A DNA stretch of 64,000 nucleotides from Acholeplasma oculi. Its GTDB lineage: Bacteria > Bacillota_I > Bacilli_A > Acholeplasmatales > Acholeplasmataceae. The position numbers and the translations under genes are program-made. Below are positions 1-8,061 of the stretch, in pieces (the stretch's first letter is position 1; every line of letters begins with the position of its first letter). Below the pieces are notes generated by a model that was given only the letters and a program-made list of their open reading frames with translations, was not told the DNA's origin and did not search any database. The stretch spans positions 291,999 through 355,998 of the forward strand of contig NZ_FUZK01000002.1 of assembly GCF_900166985.1 (NCBI RefSeq), written 5' to 3'.

Positions 1-2
1 AT

Positions 3-548
3 GCTAAAAATGTGGAATTAGACTCTAAAAGAATTGATGCTATTTGGAATGGTTTAACCATTACAGATAGCAGAAAACAAGAAATGACTTTTTCTAAACC
101 TTATTTTGATAATAACTTAATCATTATTTCAAAAGACGGTTCAGAAATTGATCAAATCAGTGATTTAGAAGGTAAAAATATTGGTGTTGAACTCAGTTCT
201 TCTGCAGATATATCTGTATCTGGTAATGAAACTATTTTAGATATTTCAAATGAAATTAAAAAATATAATACATCATCAGAGGCTATACTTGCATTAAACG
301 CTGGTTTAGTTGATGCTGTGATTGTAGATGAAATTTATGCAAGATATGTTGTGATGAAAGATACAAGTAACACATATCAAATCAGTACTGAGATTATTGG
401 TAGTGAACAGTATGGAATTGGTTTTAGATTGGGAGATGAATCTTTACGTGACCGAGTGGATGCTATTTTAGATGAGTTATATGAGGAAGGATTGATTCAA
501 CCTATTTCGATTAAATACTTTGGTGTGAATCTATTTATTAGAGGATAA
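3..548 (+). CDS. Amino-acid ABC transporter substrate-binding protein (5' end outside window)
   Basis: C-terminal part of an extracellular solute-binding protein of the polar amino-acid family (SBP_bac_3). The frame is open back to the window edge, so the signal peptide and first lobe are missing. The visible part has the family pattern: a DAIWNGLTIT stretch, 'TFSKPYF', an 'LEGKNIGV' turn into lobe 2, 'AGLVDAVIVDE' near the ligand cleft, and a 'YGIGFR' segment. It would deliver an amino acid to the membrane permease encoded next. Its stop overlaps the permease ATG (TAATG), so translation is probably coupled. The substrate cannot be read from sequence; the downstream trp genes make an aromatic amino acid possible but this is only inference. 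Confidence 0.9.
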   Translation, partial: AKNVELDSKRIDAIWNGLTITDSRKQEMTFSKPYFDNNLIIISKDGSEIDQISDLEGKNIGVELSSSADISVSGNETILDISNEIKKYNTSSEAILALNAGLVDAVIVDEIYARYVVMKDTSNTYQISTEIIGSEQYGIGFRLGDESLRDRVDAILDELYEEGLIQPISIKYFGVNLFIRG

Positions 549-1201
549 TGAGTTATTATTTAGATGTATTAAACTATCTACTAGAAGGGTCTAAGACAAC
601 CCTTCTAGTCTTTTCTTTCACACTCTTATCCATTCCACTAGGTTTACTACTAGCTGTTTTTAGAAAGTTAAGTTTTAAACCAATCCAAAAACTCATTGAT
701 CTATATACTTGGGTTATTAGAGGAACTCCTTTACTACTTCAACTCTTCTTTGTTGTATATGGTATACCGATACTTTTTGGAAGTTTCTTTTTATTTGATG
801 AAATATACGGAGCAATATTTACATTCATCATCAACTACACAGCTTATTTTATTGAAATATTTAGAGGTGGTATGAATTCAATTCAAAAATCTCAATATGA
901 TGCTTCAAAATCATTATCTTTAAATCCATATCAAACATACCGACATATCATAATCCCTCAAACGCTTCACAAAACAATGCCAAGTGTTGTCAACGAATTA
1001 ATCACACTTGTAAAGGATACTGCACTTGTGAGTGCAGTAGCAATTTCTGATATTTTAAGAAATACTAGAGAATTAGTGAATAGAGATTTTAGAGTGGAGT
1101 CATATTTTGTTGCAGCACTTATTTATTTATTCTTTACTTATATTATTGTTTTTATCTTTAGAAAAATAGAAAAGAAACGTTTATCGTTTTATGGGGTTTA
1201 A
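548..1201 (+). CDS. Amino-acid ABC transporter permease
   Basis: Integral membrane permease of the HisM/GlnP type, 217 residues, the usual length. An N-terminal hydrophobic helix (about residues 15-37) precedes 'IRGTPLLLQLFFVVYG', the hallmark RGTPLL segment of polar amino-acid permeases. The cytoplasmic coupling loop, 'SLSLNPYQTYRHIIIPQ' (about residues 122-138), docks on the ATPase. It sits between the binding protein and ATPase genes with a 1-base overlap upstream and a 3-base gap downstream, forming one operon and one importer. Confidence 0.93.
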   Translation: MSYYLDVLNYLLEGSKTTLLVFSFTLLSIPLGLLLAVFRKLSFKPIQKLIDLYTWVIRGTPLLLQLFFVVYGIPILFGSFFLFDEIYGAIFTFIINYTAYFIEIFRGGMNSIQKSQYDASKSLSLNPYQTYRHIIIPQTLHKTMPSVVNELITLVKDTALVSAVAISDILRNTRELVNRDFRVESYFVAALIYLFFTYIIVFIFRKIEKKRLSFYGV

Positions 1202-1204
1202 ACT

Positions 1205-1912
1205 ATGTTACTAAAAACGAAAGGTCTAACAAAATCATTTCTAAATAACTTAGCTGTTAATGATGTATCGATTGAACTTAGCCAAGGAGAGGTTTTAAGT
1301 ATCATAGGTCCTTCAGGTTCTGGTAAAAGTACTTTATTAAAATTGATTAATCAGTTGGAAACACCGGATAAGGGAGAGGTTTTCATCGATGGTGTTTCCT
1401 TACAAAAATCAAGTAAACAAATTAGAAACCAATACTTTCAATCCATTGGCTTTATCTTTCAAGATTTCGCATTGTTTGAACATTTAACAGTAAAAGAAAA
1501 CTTAGAACTATCCCCACGTATTGTCCACAAAAAAGATAGAAATGAATTAAAGATTCAAACCCAGTCTCTTTTAGAACTCGTTGGATTACCTGATAAATTA
1601 GACAGTTATCCAATCACTTTATCTGGTGGACAAAAACAAAGAATTGCAATCGCAAGAGCACTAGCAACAAAACCTAAAATACTTCTATTTGATGAACCTA
1701 CTTCAGCACTCGATGTTAAATCTATTGATGATTTAGTATCTATTATTAAAAAATTAAAAGCTGAAGGGATTGGTATCTTAATTGTAACCCATGATCTTCG
1801 ATTTGCTAAACTCGTTTCAGATAGATTGCTATTTATGAAAAATTCAAGTATTATTCTTAATAAGGATATCAATGATATAATAGATATTGATTTAATATTT
1901 GATACATTGTAA
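1205..1912 (+). CDS. Amino-acid ABC transporter ATP-binding protein
   Basis: Cytoplasmic ATPase of the polar amino-acid importer (GlnQ/HisP type), 235 residues. Walker A is GPSGSGKST (about residues 36-44), the Q-loop is 'FIFQDFALF', the ABC signature is LSGGQKQR, Walker B is ILLFDEP followed by TSALD, and the switch histidine lies in 'VTHD'. All catalytic motifs are intact. It ends the three-gene transporter operon; the regulator gene begins 17 bases later. Confidence 0.93.
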   Translation: MLLKTKGLTKSFLNNLAVNDVSIELSQGEVLSIIGPSGSGKSTLLKLINQLETPDKGEVFIDGVSLQKSSKQIRNQYFQSIGFIFQDFALFEHLTVKENLELSPRIVHKKDRNELKIQTQSLLELVGLPDKLDSYPITLSGGQKQRIAIARALATKPKILLFDEPTSALDVKSIDDLVSIIKKLKAEGIGILIVTHDLRFAKLVSDRLLFMKNSSIILNKDINDIIDIDLIFDTL

Positions 1913-1929
1913 ATGGTGAGGTAGTAGAT

Positions 1930-2211
1930 ATGTCTAAGTTAAAGAGCGCTTTAAATGATGAACTATTTGAAAGTATATTGAAATTAGAAAATTTGGAAGA
2001 TGCTTATGCATTTTTTGAAGATTTGTGTACAATCAAAGAAATTGAGGCTATGGCTCAACGAATAAAATCAGCCAAACTTTTATTAGACGGTAAAACCTAT
2101 GAACAAATCATTGAAGAAACAGGTATTAGTTCAACGACCTTAAGTCGTATCTCCACATGTATTCGATATGGTACGGGTGGCTATAAAAAAATACTCGATT
2201 CAAAAAAATAA
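1930..2211 (+). CDS. TrpR-like regulator, YerC/YecD family
   Basis: A 93-residue DNA-binding protein of the YerC/YecD branch of the TrpR superfamily. It has 'LCTIKEIEAMAQRIKSAKLL' followed by the helix-turn-helix 'TYEQIIEETGISSTTLSRIS' and 'YGTGGYKKIL', all typical of the family. Unlike true TrpR, YerC-type proteins are not established tryptophan sensors, so a role in trp control is not shown. Position between an amino-acid importer and a tryptophan T-box/trpB unit suggests a link to amino-acid supply. The Shine-Dalgarno is GGTGAGG, just after the transporter ATPase stop. Confidence 0.85.
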   Translation: MSKLKSALNDELFESILKLENLEDAYAFFEDLCTIKEIEAMAQRIKSAKLLLDGKTYEQIIEETGISSTTLSRISTCIRYGTGGYKKILDSKK

Positions 2212-2220
2212 TTAAAATCG

Positions 2221-2249
2221 TTGTAAATTAATTTTTAATAGTATATAAT
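2221..2249 (+). promoter_or_regulatory. Promoter of the trpB T-box leader
   Basis: A -35 element TTGTAA (2221-2226) and a -10 element TATAAT (2244-2249) are separated by 17 bases. Transcription would start near 2256, directly ahead of the T-box Stem I. It gives trpB its own transcript, separate from the upstream transporter operon. Confidence 0.75.
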
Positions 2250-2255
2250 AGGATA

Positions 2256-2550
2256 AATTCAATGATACAAGGATAATAATTCATCCAATCATTATGATAA
2301 GCGAACTTACAAATGGTGAAAGGTAAGTATAATGAGGTTGAACGAATGGGCTTGTGGAGAAGCTTTAGCAAACACCTACGGTAAGTAGTTAAAGACGATA
2401 GCTTTCGTTAAAGAGCAGACATATTAATATCTTAAATGATAGCGTATGTTGAATAAATGAAGAGAAATAATTTTTTTATTTCTAAACATAGGGTGGCACC
2501 ACGATAACTCGTCCCTTACATAGATTTTTCTATGTGAGGGGCTTTTTTAT
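2256..2550 (+). ncRNA. T-box leader, tryptophan specifier
   Basis: The leader has the T-box core AGGGTGGCACCACG at 2490-2503, followed by an intrinsic terminator: stem CCCTTACATAG (2513-2523) with CTATGTGAGGG (2530-2540), then a T-run at 2543-2548. Stem I can be drawn by hand: ACAAG (2267-2271) pairs with CTTGT (2351-2355), CATTAT with ATAATG, and ACTTAC with GTAAGT around an AAATGGTGAAAG loop. In the 3' strand of the internal loop the sequence GAATGGG puts TGG at 2347-2349 as specifier, matching tRNA-Trp. Uncharged tRNA-Trp would bind and let transcription read into trpB. A second TGG at 2355-2357 overlaps the base of the stem and is a weaker candidate. Confidence 0.92.
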
Positions 2551-2585
2551 ATTAAAAATTCAAACAAAAAAAGGAGAAATAGATT

Positions 2586-3761
2586 ATGGAGTTTGGTAAT
2601 TTTGGAGGACAATTTCTTCCACCACATATTTTAAAAGCAGTCAAGGAGGTTGAAGATGCCTACAATAAATATAAGGACGATCCTTTATTTATTGAAGAAT
2701 TTAAGTATTATTTAAATCATTATGCAGGTAGACCTTCCAATCTATATTTTGCATCACACTTAACCGAAGATTTAGGTGGGGCAAAGATTTATTTAAAACG
2801 TGAAGACTTGAATCATACAGGGTCTCATAAGATTAATAATGTGTTAGGACAAGCACTTCTTGCCAAGCGTATGGGTAAGAAAAAACTGATTGCAGAAACA
2901 GGTGCTGGCCAACATGGTGTTGCAACAGCAACAGCAGCAGCACTTCTTAATATGGAGTGTGAAATTCATATGGGTGCTATTGATGTTGAAAAACAAGCTT
3001 TAAATGTTTATAAGATGCAACTTTTAGGTGCTAAAGTTATATCTGTTCAAGATGGCTTAAAAACGCTTAAAGAAGCGGTTGATAGTGCACTCATTACATG
3101 GAGTAATGAATTAGAAGATACATTCTATTTAATTGGTTCTGCAGTAGGACCTAGTCCTTATCCGATGATGGTTAGAGATTTCCAAAAAGTCATTGGAATA
3201 GAAATCAAAGAGCAAATGCAACTTGCTGAAGGAAAACTACCAGACTATGTTATTGCCTGTGTGGGCGGTGGGTCTAATGCGATTGGTGCATTCTATGATT
3301 TCATACCTGATAAGTCCGTTAAACTCATTGGTGTTGAAGCATCTGGAAAAGGACTACACACTAAAGAACATGCGGCAACCATGACACTTGGTAAAAAGGG
3401 TATTATCCATGGTATGATGACTAAAGTTTTATTAGAAGACAATGGTGATATCTCTCCTGTATATTCTATATCTGCAGGACTGGATTATCCTGGTGTAGGT
3501 CCTGAACATGCATACCTTGATGAAATCAAACGTGTAACTTATGTTGCAGCAACCGATGAGGAAGCTGTAGAGGCTTTTGAGTACTTAACTTTAATGGAAG
3601 GAATCATCCCAGCTATTGAATCCTCACATGCTGTTGCTCATGCTATTAAACTTGCAAAAACATTACCAAAAGATCAGGTGATTGTTGTAAACCTTTCTGG
3701 ACGTGGTGATAAAGATGTGAAGCATATTGCAAGATACCGTGGTTTAAATATTGTAGATTAA
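2586..3761 (+). CDS. trpB: Tryptophan synthase beta chain
   Basis: A PLP enzyme that condenses indole and serine to tryptophan; 391 residues, full length for the TrpB1 type. The PLP lysine is K82 in 'HTGSHKINN', the phosphate-binding loop is GGGSN (about residues 227-231), 'ETGAGQHG' carries the catalytic glutamate region, and 'LSGRGDKD' closes the protein. The Shine-Dalgarno AAGGAG lies 9 bases before the ATG. It follows a tryptophan T-box, so synthesis rises when tRNA-Trp is uncharged. No trpA, trpC, trpD, trpE or trpF is next to it; a rightward terminator and a leftward gene follow. It may salvage indole rather than finish a full pathway, or the rest may lie elsewhere. Confidence 0.95.
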   Translation: MEFGNFGGQFLPPHILKAVKEVEDAYNKYKDDPLFIEEFKYYLNHYAGRPSNLYFASHLTEDLGGAKIYLKREDLNHTGSHKINNVLGQALLAKRMGKKKLIAETGAGQHGVATATAAALLNMECEIHMGAIDVEKQALNVYKMQLLGAKVISVQDGLKTLKEAVDSALITWSNELEDTFYLIGSAVGPSPYPMMVRDFQKVIGIEIKEQMQLAEGKLPDYVIACVGGGSNAIGAFYDFIPDKSVKLIGVEASGKGLHTKEHAATMTLGKKGIIHGMMTKVLLEDNGDISPVYSISAGLDYPGVGPEHAYLDEIKRVTYVAATDEEAVEAFEYLTLMEGIIPAIESSHAVAHAIKLAKTLPKDQVIVVNLSGRGDKDVKHIARYRGLNIVD

Positions 3762-3787
3762 ACGGTTATGAATCATCCCTCTCTATA

Positions 3788-3828
3788 TGAAAAAGTGGCG
3801 TACCTTTTTAGGTATACCACTTTTTCTT
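3788..3828. terminator. Bidirectional terminator between trpB and the AarF-like gene
   Basis: Inverted repeat AAAAGTGG-C-GTACC / GGTATACCACTTTTT with runs of A on the left and T on the right. It can terminate trpB rightward and the convergent kinase gene leftward. Confidence 0.8.
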
Positions 3829-5050
3829 ATCGAATAACCTCTTTTTTTGCTTCATGAAATTCATTTAAGTATCTTCTCATTTCTTGCATAAGTATTGTAT
3901 CGGGAGCTCCCTTTAATACTATACCATCCAGATACATCATACTCTTAATAATAGGAAACATTCCTTTTTCAAACACCATACCCGAGTGTACGCCTAATTT
4001 AATAGTTTCCATCATCCGTTTGGTAAGAGAAATTTCAGAAACTGTTTTATCATCAAAATCCTTGTATAGTTCCAACATTTTTTGATGGAATGCTTCAAAC
4101 TTATTACCCGATATCTCGGTAAGTGCCATTTGATTTAAGGCATGCGCACATCCATCATAATCATAATATGCAAGCCTATCCATAAATTGAAATAATCCTT
4201 TTTGAATCTTTTCTCCAACTTTAGAAATTGCTCCTGTGTCTATAAAGTAAAAATCATTATCCTTCTTAATGATATTTCCAGGATGTAAATCCCCGTGGAA
4301 TGTTCCAACTAAAAATACGAAGAACCCGTGTATATGAAATATTTCTAATATATCAGCAAGAATCATCTTCTTCTCACTTAATAAATCATCAATAGTATCT
4401 CCTTTTATATACTCAGAAACCAACACATTTTCACTGGATAGATCTTCATAAATTTTTGGAAATTTCAATCGACTTAAATCAAAAATATGTTGATTCTTAT
4501 CATGTATATCTTTTAAAATATATCCATGTTTTATTTCATTTCTTAAATCAAGTTCTGCTAGCGTATAGTTTTCTATATGTTCTAAAATACCAACAGGGTC
4601 AGCAACTTTTTGAAGTTTTGGGTAAAAGAATATAATGAACTTTATAAATCTTCTCAGTGATTTTACATCTTTTATAAATTTCTTTTTAAAATCTTTCTTT
4701 AAAAATTTAATAACAACTTCTTCACCTGTTTTTAATTTGGCTCTATGAACTTGTCCAACCGATGCACTACCTATAGGTTTTTCTTCTATATACTCAAAAT
4801 GATCAAACCATACCTTATCGACATAAGATTTTAAAAGATTTTGATATGCCAACCCTTCAACCGGTTCTGTTCTAGAGTAAAGTTTTGCTAAATGGGTACA
4901 TGTTGACTCACTCAAAAAATCAATCCTAAGTGCGAAGGTTTGAGCAATCTTTACAGCCAGTAATCCCTGTTTTTCTATATATTCTAAATTAGGTAATCTC
5001 TTTTTAGAAAATATTTCTTTAAAGAGTTTGATAAACATCAACCATTTCAT
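3827..5050 (-). CDS. AarF/UbiB/ABC1-family atypical kinase
   Basis: A 407-residue protein of the ABC1/UbiB atypical kinase-like family. Seen in order: an N-terminal 'GLLAVKIAQTFALR' segment matching the family KxGQ helix, with A where L is usual; 'GSASVGQVHRA', the alanine-rich nucleotide loop; 'VVIKFL' with the ATP-site lysine; 'VSEYIKGDTIDDLL'; 'HGDLHPGNII' (catalytic loop); and 'YFIDTGAI' in the DFG position, DTG here. UbiB proteins support quinone or isoprenoid-lipid biology in other bacteria; a prenyl synthase gene lies about 1.2 kb away, but the substrate here is unknown. It faces trpB across a shared terminator. Confidence 0.85.
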   Translation of the reverse strand: MKWLMFIKLFKEIFSKKRLPNLEYIEKQGLLAVKIAQTFALRIDFLSESTCTHLAKLYSRTEPVEGLAYQNLLKSYVDKVWFDHFEYIEEKPIGSASVGQVHRAKLKTGEEVVIKFLKKDFKKKFIKDVKSLRRFIKFIIFFYPKLQKVADPVGILEHIENYTLAELDLRNEIKHGYILKDIHDKNQHIFDLSRLKFPKIYEDLSSENVLVSEYIKGDTIDDLLSEKKMILADILEIFHIHGFFVFLVGTFHGDLHPGNIIKKDNDFYFIDTGAISKVGEKIQKGLFQFMDRLAYYDYDGCAHALNQMALTEISGNKFEAFHQKMLELYKDFDDKTVSEISLTKRMMETIKLGVHSGMVFEKGMFPIIKSMMYLDGIVLKGAPDTILMQEMRRYLNEFHEAKKEVIR

Positions 5051-5173
5051 TTTAATCTATCACCTATCCTTATCATAAATGATACCATCTTTATGATCAA
5101 TTCAATGGATATTACTTTATGATTTGAGTTGTATATCCATCCATTAATAACTATAATAGAGTTAGGTGATGAA

Positions 5174-6154
5174 ATGGAATCCATAACTAAAAATAAACAA
5201 GATCAGAAAACAATTCAAAACATGATTCAAAAAATCATGCATCAAGACATATCTAATGATTCAGATGCTATCAAAGAATTAAGTGATGGTTGGTTTAATG
5301 CGATCTATGAAGTCAAATTAGATAACAATCAATTTGTCATCATAAAGATTGCTCCTGATCCACTCATACCCGTTATGCATTATGAAAAAAACATGATGGA
5401 AAGTGAAGTTTTCTTTATGCAAAAAGCCAAATCTATAGGTATTCCTTGTCCTACCATTTATGGATATGATGATTCCTTAACTCTTTGCAGTGCACCTTAT
5501 TACATCATGGAAAAATTAGTTGGTACTTCTTTAGAAAAAATCTATTCATCTTTGGATCCTAGTACCTTAAAAGATATACTAAATGCTACAGGACATTACA
5601 CAAAACTATGGAATACTTCTCTGAAAAGTGATGTCTTTGGATATCCTTTTCATAGGGATTTACAAGCATCAACCATGAAAGAGTTATTCTTTAAAATGCT
5701 CGATCATTTATTATTAGATGGTAAAAAGAATCAATGTGATCTAGGTTTTTCTTATTGTAAAATTAGAAATCTATTTGAATACTTAAGCGATGTCTTAGAT
5801 GAAGTTAAAACACCTTCATTTATACATTTTGATTGTTGGTATACCAATATAATGGTTGAAGGTAACAAATTAGTTGGTTTTATTGATTTTGAAAGAGCCT
5901 TTTATGGAGACCCACTTCAAGAAGCTCTATTTAGAATGAAAAACCCTTTTGAACTAGAAGGTTACGGAAAGACAACATTTAGTGACTCTGAAAAGATTCG
6001 ATTAGACTTATATGATGCATACTTAGCACTCATTATGATTATTGAAGATAGTTACCGTCATTATGATACAGAAGATATCAAAAACTTAGGACTTCATAAT
6101 TTGAGTCAATTTGTACAAAAATATAAAGATGTTTATGAACGCATCAATTGCTAA
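5174..6154 (+). CDS. Aminoglycoside-phosphotransferase-fold protein
   Basis: A protein of about 326 residues in the APH/phosphotransferase enzyme family. It has 'GWFNAIYEVKL' (N-lobe glycine loop), 'FVIIKIAP' (ATP lysine), 'YYIMEKLVGTSL' hinge, 'FIHFDCWYTNIMVE' (catalytic HxD...N loop, the D followed by C rather than the usual H/L) and 'LVGFIDFERAFYGDP' (metal-binding D). Members phosphorylate small molecules such as antibiotics, choline, homoserine or sugars; the substrate cannot be inferred. The ATG at 5174 is preferred over an upstream TTG because AGGTGAT lies just before it. A rightward terminator overlaps its end. Confidence 0.82.
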   Translation: MESITKNKQDQKTIQNMIQKIMHQDISNDSDAIKELSDGWFNAIYEVKLDNNQFVIIKIAPDPLIPVMHYEKNMMESEVFFMQKAKSIGIPCPTIYGYDDSLTLCSAPYYIMEKLVGTSLEKIYSSLDPSTLKDILNATGHYTKLWNTSLKSDVFGYPFHRDLQASTMKELFFKMLDHLLLDGKKNQCDLGFSYCKIRNLFEYLSDVLDEVKTPSFIHFDCWYTNIMVEGNKLVGFIDFERAFYGDPLQEALFRMKNPFELEGYGKTTFSDSEKIRLDLYDAYLALIMIIEDSYRHYDTEDIKNLGLHNLSQFVQKYKDVYERINC

Positions 6155-6180
6155 AGGATAGGTCATCTATCCTTTATTTC
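6153..6180 (+). terminator. Terminator after the phosphotransferase-like gene
   Basis: Stem AAAGGATAG (6153-6161) / CTATCCTTT (6167-6175) with a five-base loop, followed by ATTTCTTTTT. Confidence 0.8.
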
Positions 6181-6257
6181 TTTTTAAACTCTATATTTTT
6201 TCTTTATGATAGAATATTCATATAAGGACACTAAATGAAGGAGCAGAACAAATTTCT

Positions 6258-7112
6258 TTGTTCAATAACATACATATGCCCATGATTGAAGAAACGCTAA
6301 AAACTTATTTATCGACTATTCCAGATGGAAACTTAAAACAAGCCATATCTTATGCATTATTAGGTAATGGAAAACGTGTAAGACCAATGTTGGGTATTAC
6401 ACTACTTGAATCCCTTGGAATAAACCCTCTACCTTATTTAAATGCGTTGGTTGCTGTAGAACTTATTCATACCTATTCACTCATTCATGATGACTTACCT
6501 TCTATGGATAATGACACCATGCGCCGTGGAAAACCAACTGTACATATCGCATTTGATGAAGGTACTGCTATTCTTGCAGGAGATGCACTACTTACAGATA
6601 GTTTCTATTTAGTTACAGAAACTAAAGCCCTAACCGGAGATGAGAAAACTCAAATCATTTCAATACTTGCAAAAAAAGCAGGTAGTTTAGGTATGGTTTT
6701 AGGACAAATTAAAGATATTGAATCTGAGCAGAAACAAATCTCTATCGAAGATCTAAATCTTATGTATGAACTCAAAACAGCAAATTTAATTCAAGCTTCT
6801 TTAATGACTGCTGCTGTTATCGGTGCTAAGAAAGATATTGCACTATATGAGTCCTTAGGTTACTATATTGGTCTTATCTTTCAAATTCAAGATGACATTT
6901 TAGAATACACCTTAACACCTGATGAAATCGGTAAATCAAAATCGGATGAATTAAGAGATAAACCGACTTATGTTTCTTTATTAGGTTTAGATAAATCTAG
7001 AATAATCCTAAACCAATACACTCAAAAATTAAACCACTTAATTCAAACACTAGGATTAGAAAATACATCCATTCATGACCAAATTAAACAACTACTAACC
7101 CGAAAAAAATAG
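6258..7112 (+). CDS. ispA: Polyprenyl (farnesyl/geranylgeranyl) diphosphate synthase
   Basis: A trans-prenyltransferase that condenses allylic diphosphates with isopentenyl diphosphate; about 284 residues, the usual IspA size. Visible motifs are 'GNGKRVRPML', the first aspartate-rich motif 'LIHDDLPSMDND' with 'RRGKPTVH' after it, 'GQIKDIE', and the second motif 'FQIQDDILE' with 'GKSKSDE'. Start choice is uncertain: TTG at 6258 lies about 15 bases after AAGGAGC, while ATG at 6276 has no close ribosome site; the homologous region begins after both. Product chain length cannot be settled by eye. It would feed isoprenoids such as carotenoids, quinones or undecaprenyl carriers. Confidence 0.9.
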   Translation: MFNNIHMPMIEETLKTYLSTIPDGNLKQAISYALLGNGKRVRPMLGITLLESLGINPLPYLNALVAVELIHTYSLIHDDLPSMDNDTMRRGKPTVHIAFDEGTAILAGDALLTDSFYLVTETKALTGDEKTQIISILAKKAGSLGMVLGQIKDIESEQKQISIEDLNLMYELKTANLIQASLMTAAVIGAKKDIALYESLGYYIGLIFQIQDDILEYTLTPDEIGKSKSDELRDKPTYVSLLGLDKSRIILNQYTQKLNHLIQTLGLENTSIHDQIKQLLTRKK

Positions 7113-7137
7113 TTATGCTACATTTGGTGGAGATTTA

Positions 7138-7290
7138 GTGACGACGAACTCCAATTACTTTTTATATACACTGATGTCTATGACATATCCTAATATAGAA
7201 ACAGATGATTTTATCATAGATTTATTTGCAGGTCCTTATAGTGTTGTTGGTAAATCTAGATTAAAATCACTAAAAAGTGGAGCCTCTTAA
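7138..7290 (+). CDS. Possible 50-residue ORF or gene remnant
   Basis: An open frame runs from 7099 to the TAA at 7288 with no ATG near its start. A GTG at 7138 has GGTGGAG five bases upstream and would give a 50-residue product containing 'NYFLYTLMSM' and 'IDLFAGPYSVVGKSRL'. The composition looks like real protein, yet I recognise no family. It may be a small gene translated after ispA, or the 3' end of a decayed gene. A hairpin with a T-rich tail overlaps its end, consistent with an old operon end. Confidence 0.3.
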   Translation: MTTNSNYFLYTLMSMTYPNIETDDFIIDLFAGPYSVVGKSRLKSLKSGAS

Positions 7291-7311
7291 AGAGAGGTTC
7301 CATTTTCTTAT
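7277..7311 (+). terminator. Probable terminator downstream of ispA
   Basis: Imperfect hairpin GTGGAGCCTCTT / AAGAGAGGTTCCAT followed by TTTCTTATT. Weaker than its neighbours because of a bulge and interrupted T-run. Confidence 0.55.
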
Positions 7312-7339
7312 TAAAAATATTAGATTTTTATCATATAAT
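7311..7339 (+). promoter_or_regulatory. Promoter of the GntR pair
   Basis: A -35-like TTAAAA (7311-7316) and a perfect TATAAT (7334-7339) are 17 bases apart, about 30 bases before the first GntR start codon. Confidence 0.6.
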
Positions 7340-7368
7340 AAGTATATAAAGATTTGAGGCGATGTGTC

Positions 7369-8061
7369 ATGTATTATATTCAAATAGACAAATCCATACG
7401 TAAATCCTATGTCCAACAGATTGTTACCAGCATTGAACAAGCAATTTATAACAAAATCTTAAAAGACCAGGATCAATTACCCACTGTCAGTGAAATCTCT
7501 TCTTTTTTTGAAATCAGTGATATTGCTGTTAGGATGGCCTATCAAGACCTACAAAAGAAAAATTTAATACATTCTATAAAGGGTAAAGGAACATTTGTAA
7601 GTCTAAGACCTTATCGAACAATACCTTTAAAAACCTTTTATGATCAAAAACATTATTTATTAGATTCTACGGATTCTTTTTTTAGACGTTGGCTATATAC
7701 CAATAAAGAAAAAGATGCTCATTTATTGATTAAACTACATGCAACACTTAATGGATTTCCAATCTATCATCAAAAAATAAAGTTTTATAAAAGCAATTTA
7801 GATCAAGTTAAAAGTTTATTAACTGAGCATATCCATATTAGAGATTTTTTTATACGTTTAAATCACAGTGAGGAGATTGTAATGGATAATCTATTTTCAC
7901 CTAAATCAGCTGATTTACTGGATGTATCTTTACTTCAAATCAAAGTAAAAGATCCTGTACATAAAATTGTTACGAAAGTCTATAATAAAAACCATGAACA
8001 AATTGCTGAAGTCGAAACATTGATGCCAGCTAAATATATTTCGTTTGAGGTCCTATTATGA
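7369..8061 (+). CDS. GntR-family transcriptional regulator (first of a pair)
   Basis: About 230 residues. The N-terminal winged helix-turn-helix is GntR type: 'SYVQQIVTSIEQAI', 'DQLPTVSEISSFFEISDIAVRMAY', then the wing 'SIKGKGTFVS'. The rest, with 'LLIKLHATLNGFPIYHQKIKFY' and a C-terminal 'VHKIVTKVYN' strand, resembles a UTRA ligand-binding domain as in HutC/NagR-type regulators. The ATG at 7369 is chosen because GAGG lies nine bases before it; an upstream TTG is less likely. Its stop overlaps the next regulator start by four bases, so the two are probably made together. The ligand is unknown and no target operon is adjacent. Confidence 0.8.
   Translation: MYYIQIDKSIRKSYVQQIVTSIEQAIYNKILKDQDQLPTVSEISSFFEISDIAVRMAYQDLQKKNLIHSIKGKGTFVSLRPYRTIPLKTFYDQKHYLLDSTDSFFRRWLYTNKEKDAHLLIKLHATLNGFPIYHQKIKFYKSNLDQVKSLLTEHIHIRDFFIRLNHSEEIVMDNLFSPKSADLLDVSLLQIKVKDPVHKIVTKVYNKNHEQIAEVETLMPAKYISFEVLL

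Noticed and set aside
1606..1872. Minus-strand open frame inside the amino-acid transporter ATPase gene
   Set aside because: Shadow of a well-supported ATPase gene; no ribosome site and no family resemblance.
5129..5173. Upstream TTG start for the phosphotransferase-like gene
   Set aside because: The ATG at 5174 has a good ribosome site at the right distance; the added 15 residues do not resemble the family N-terminus.
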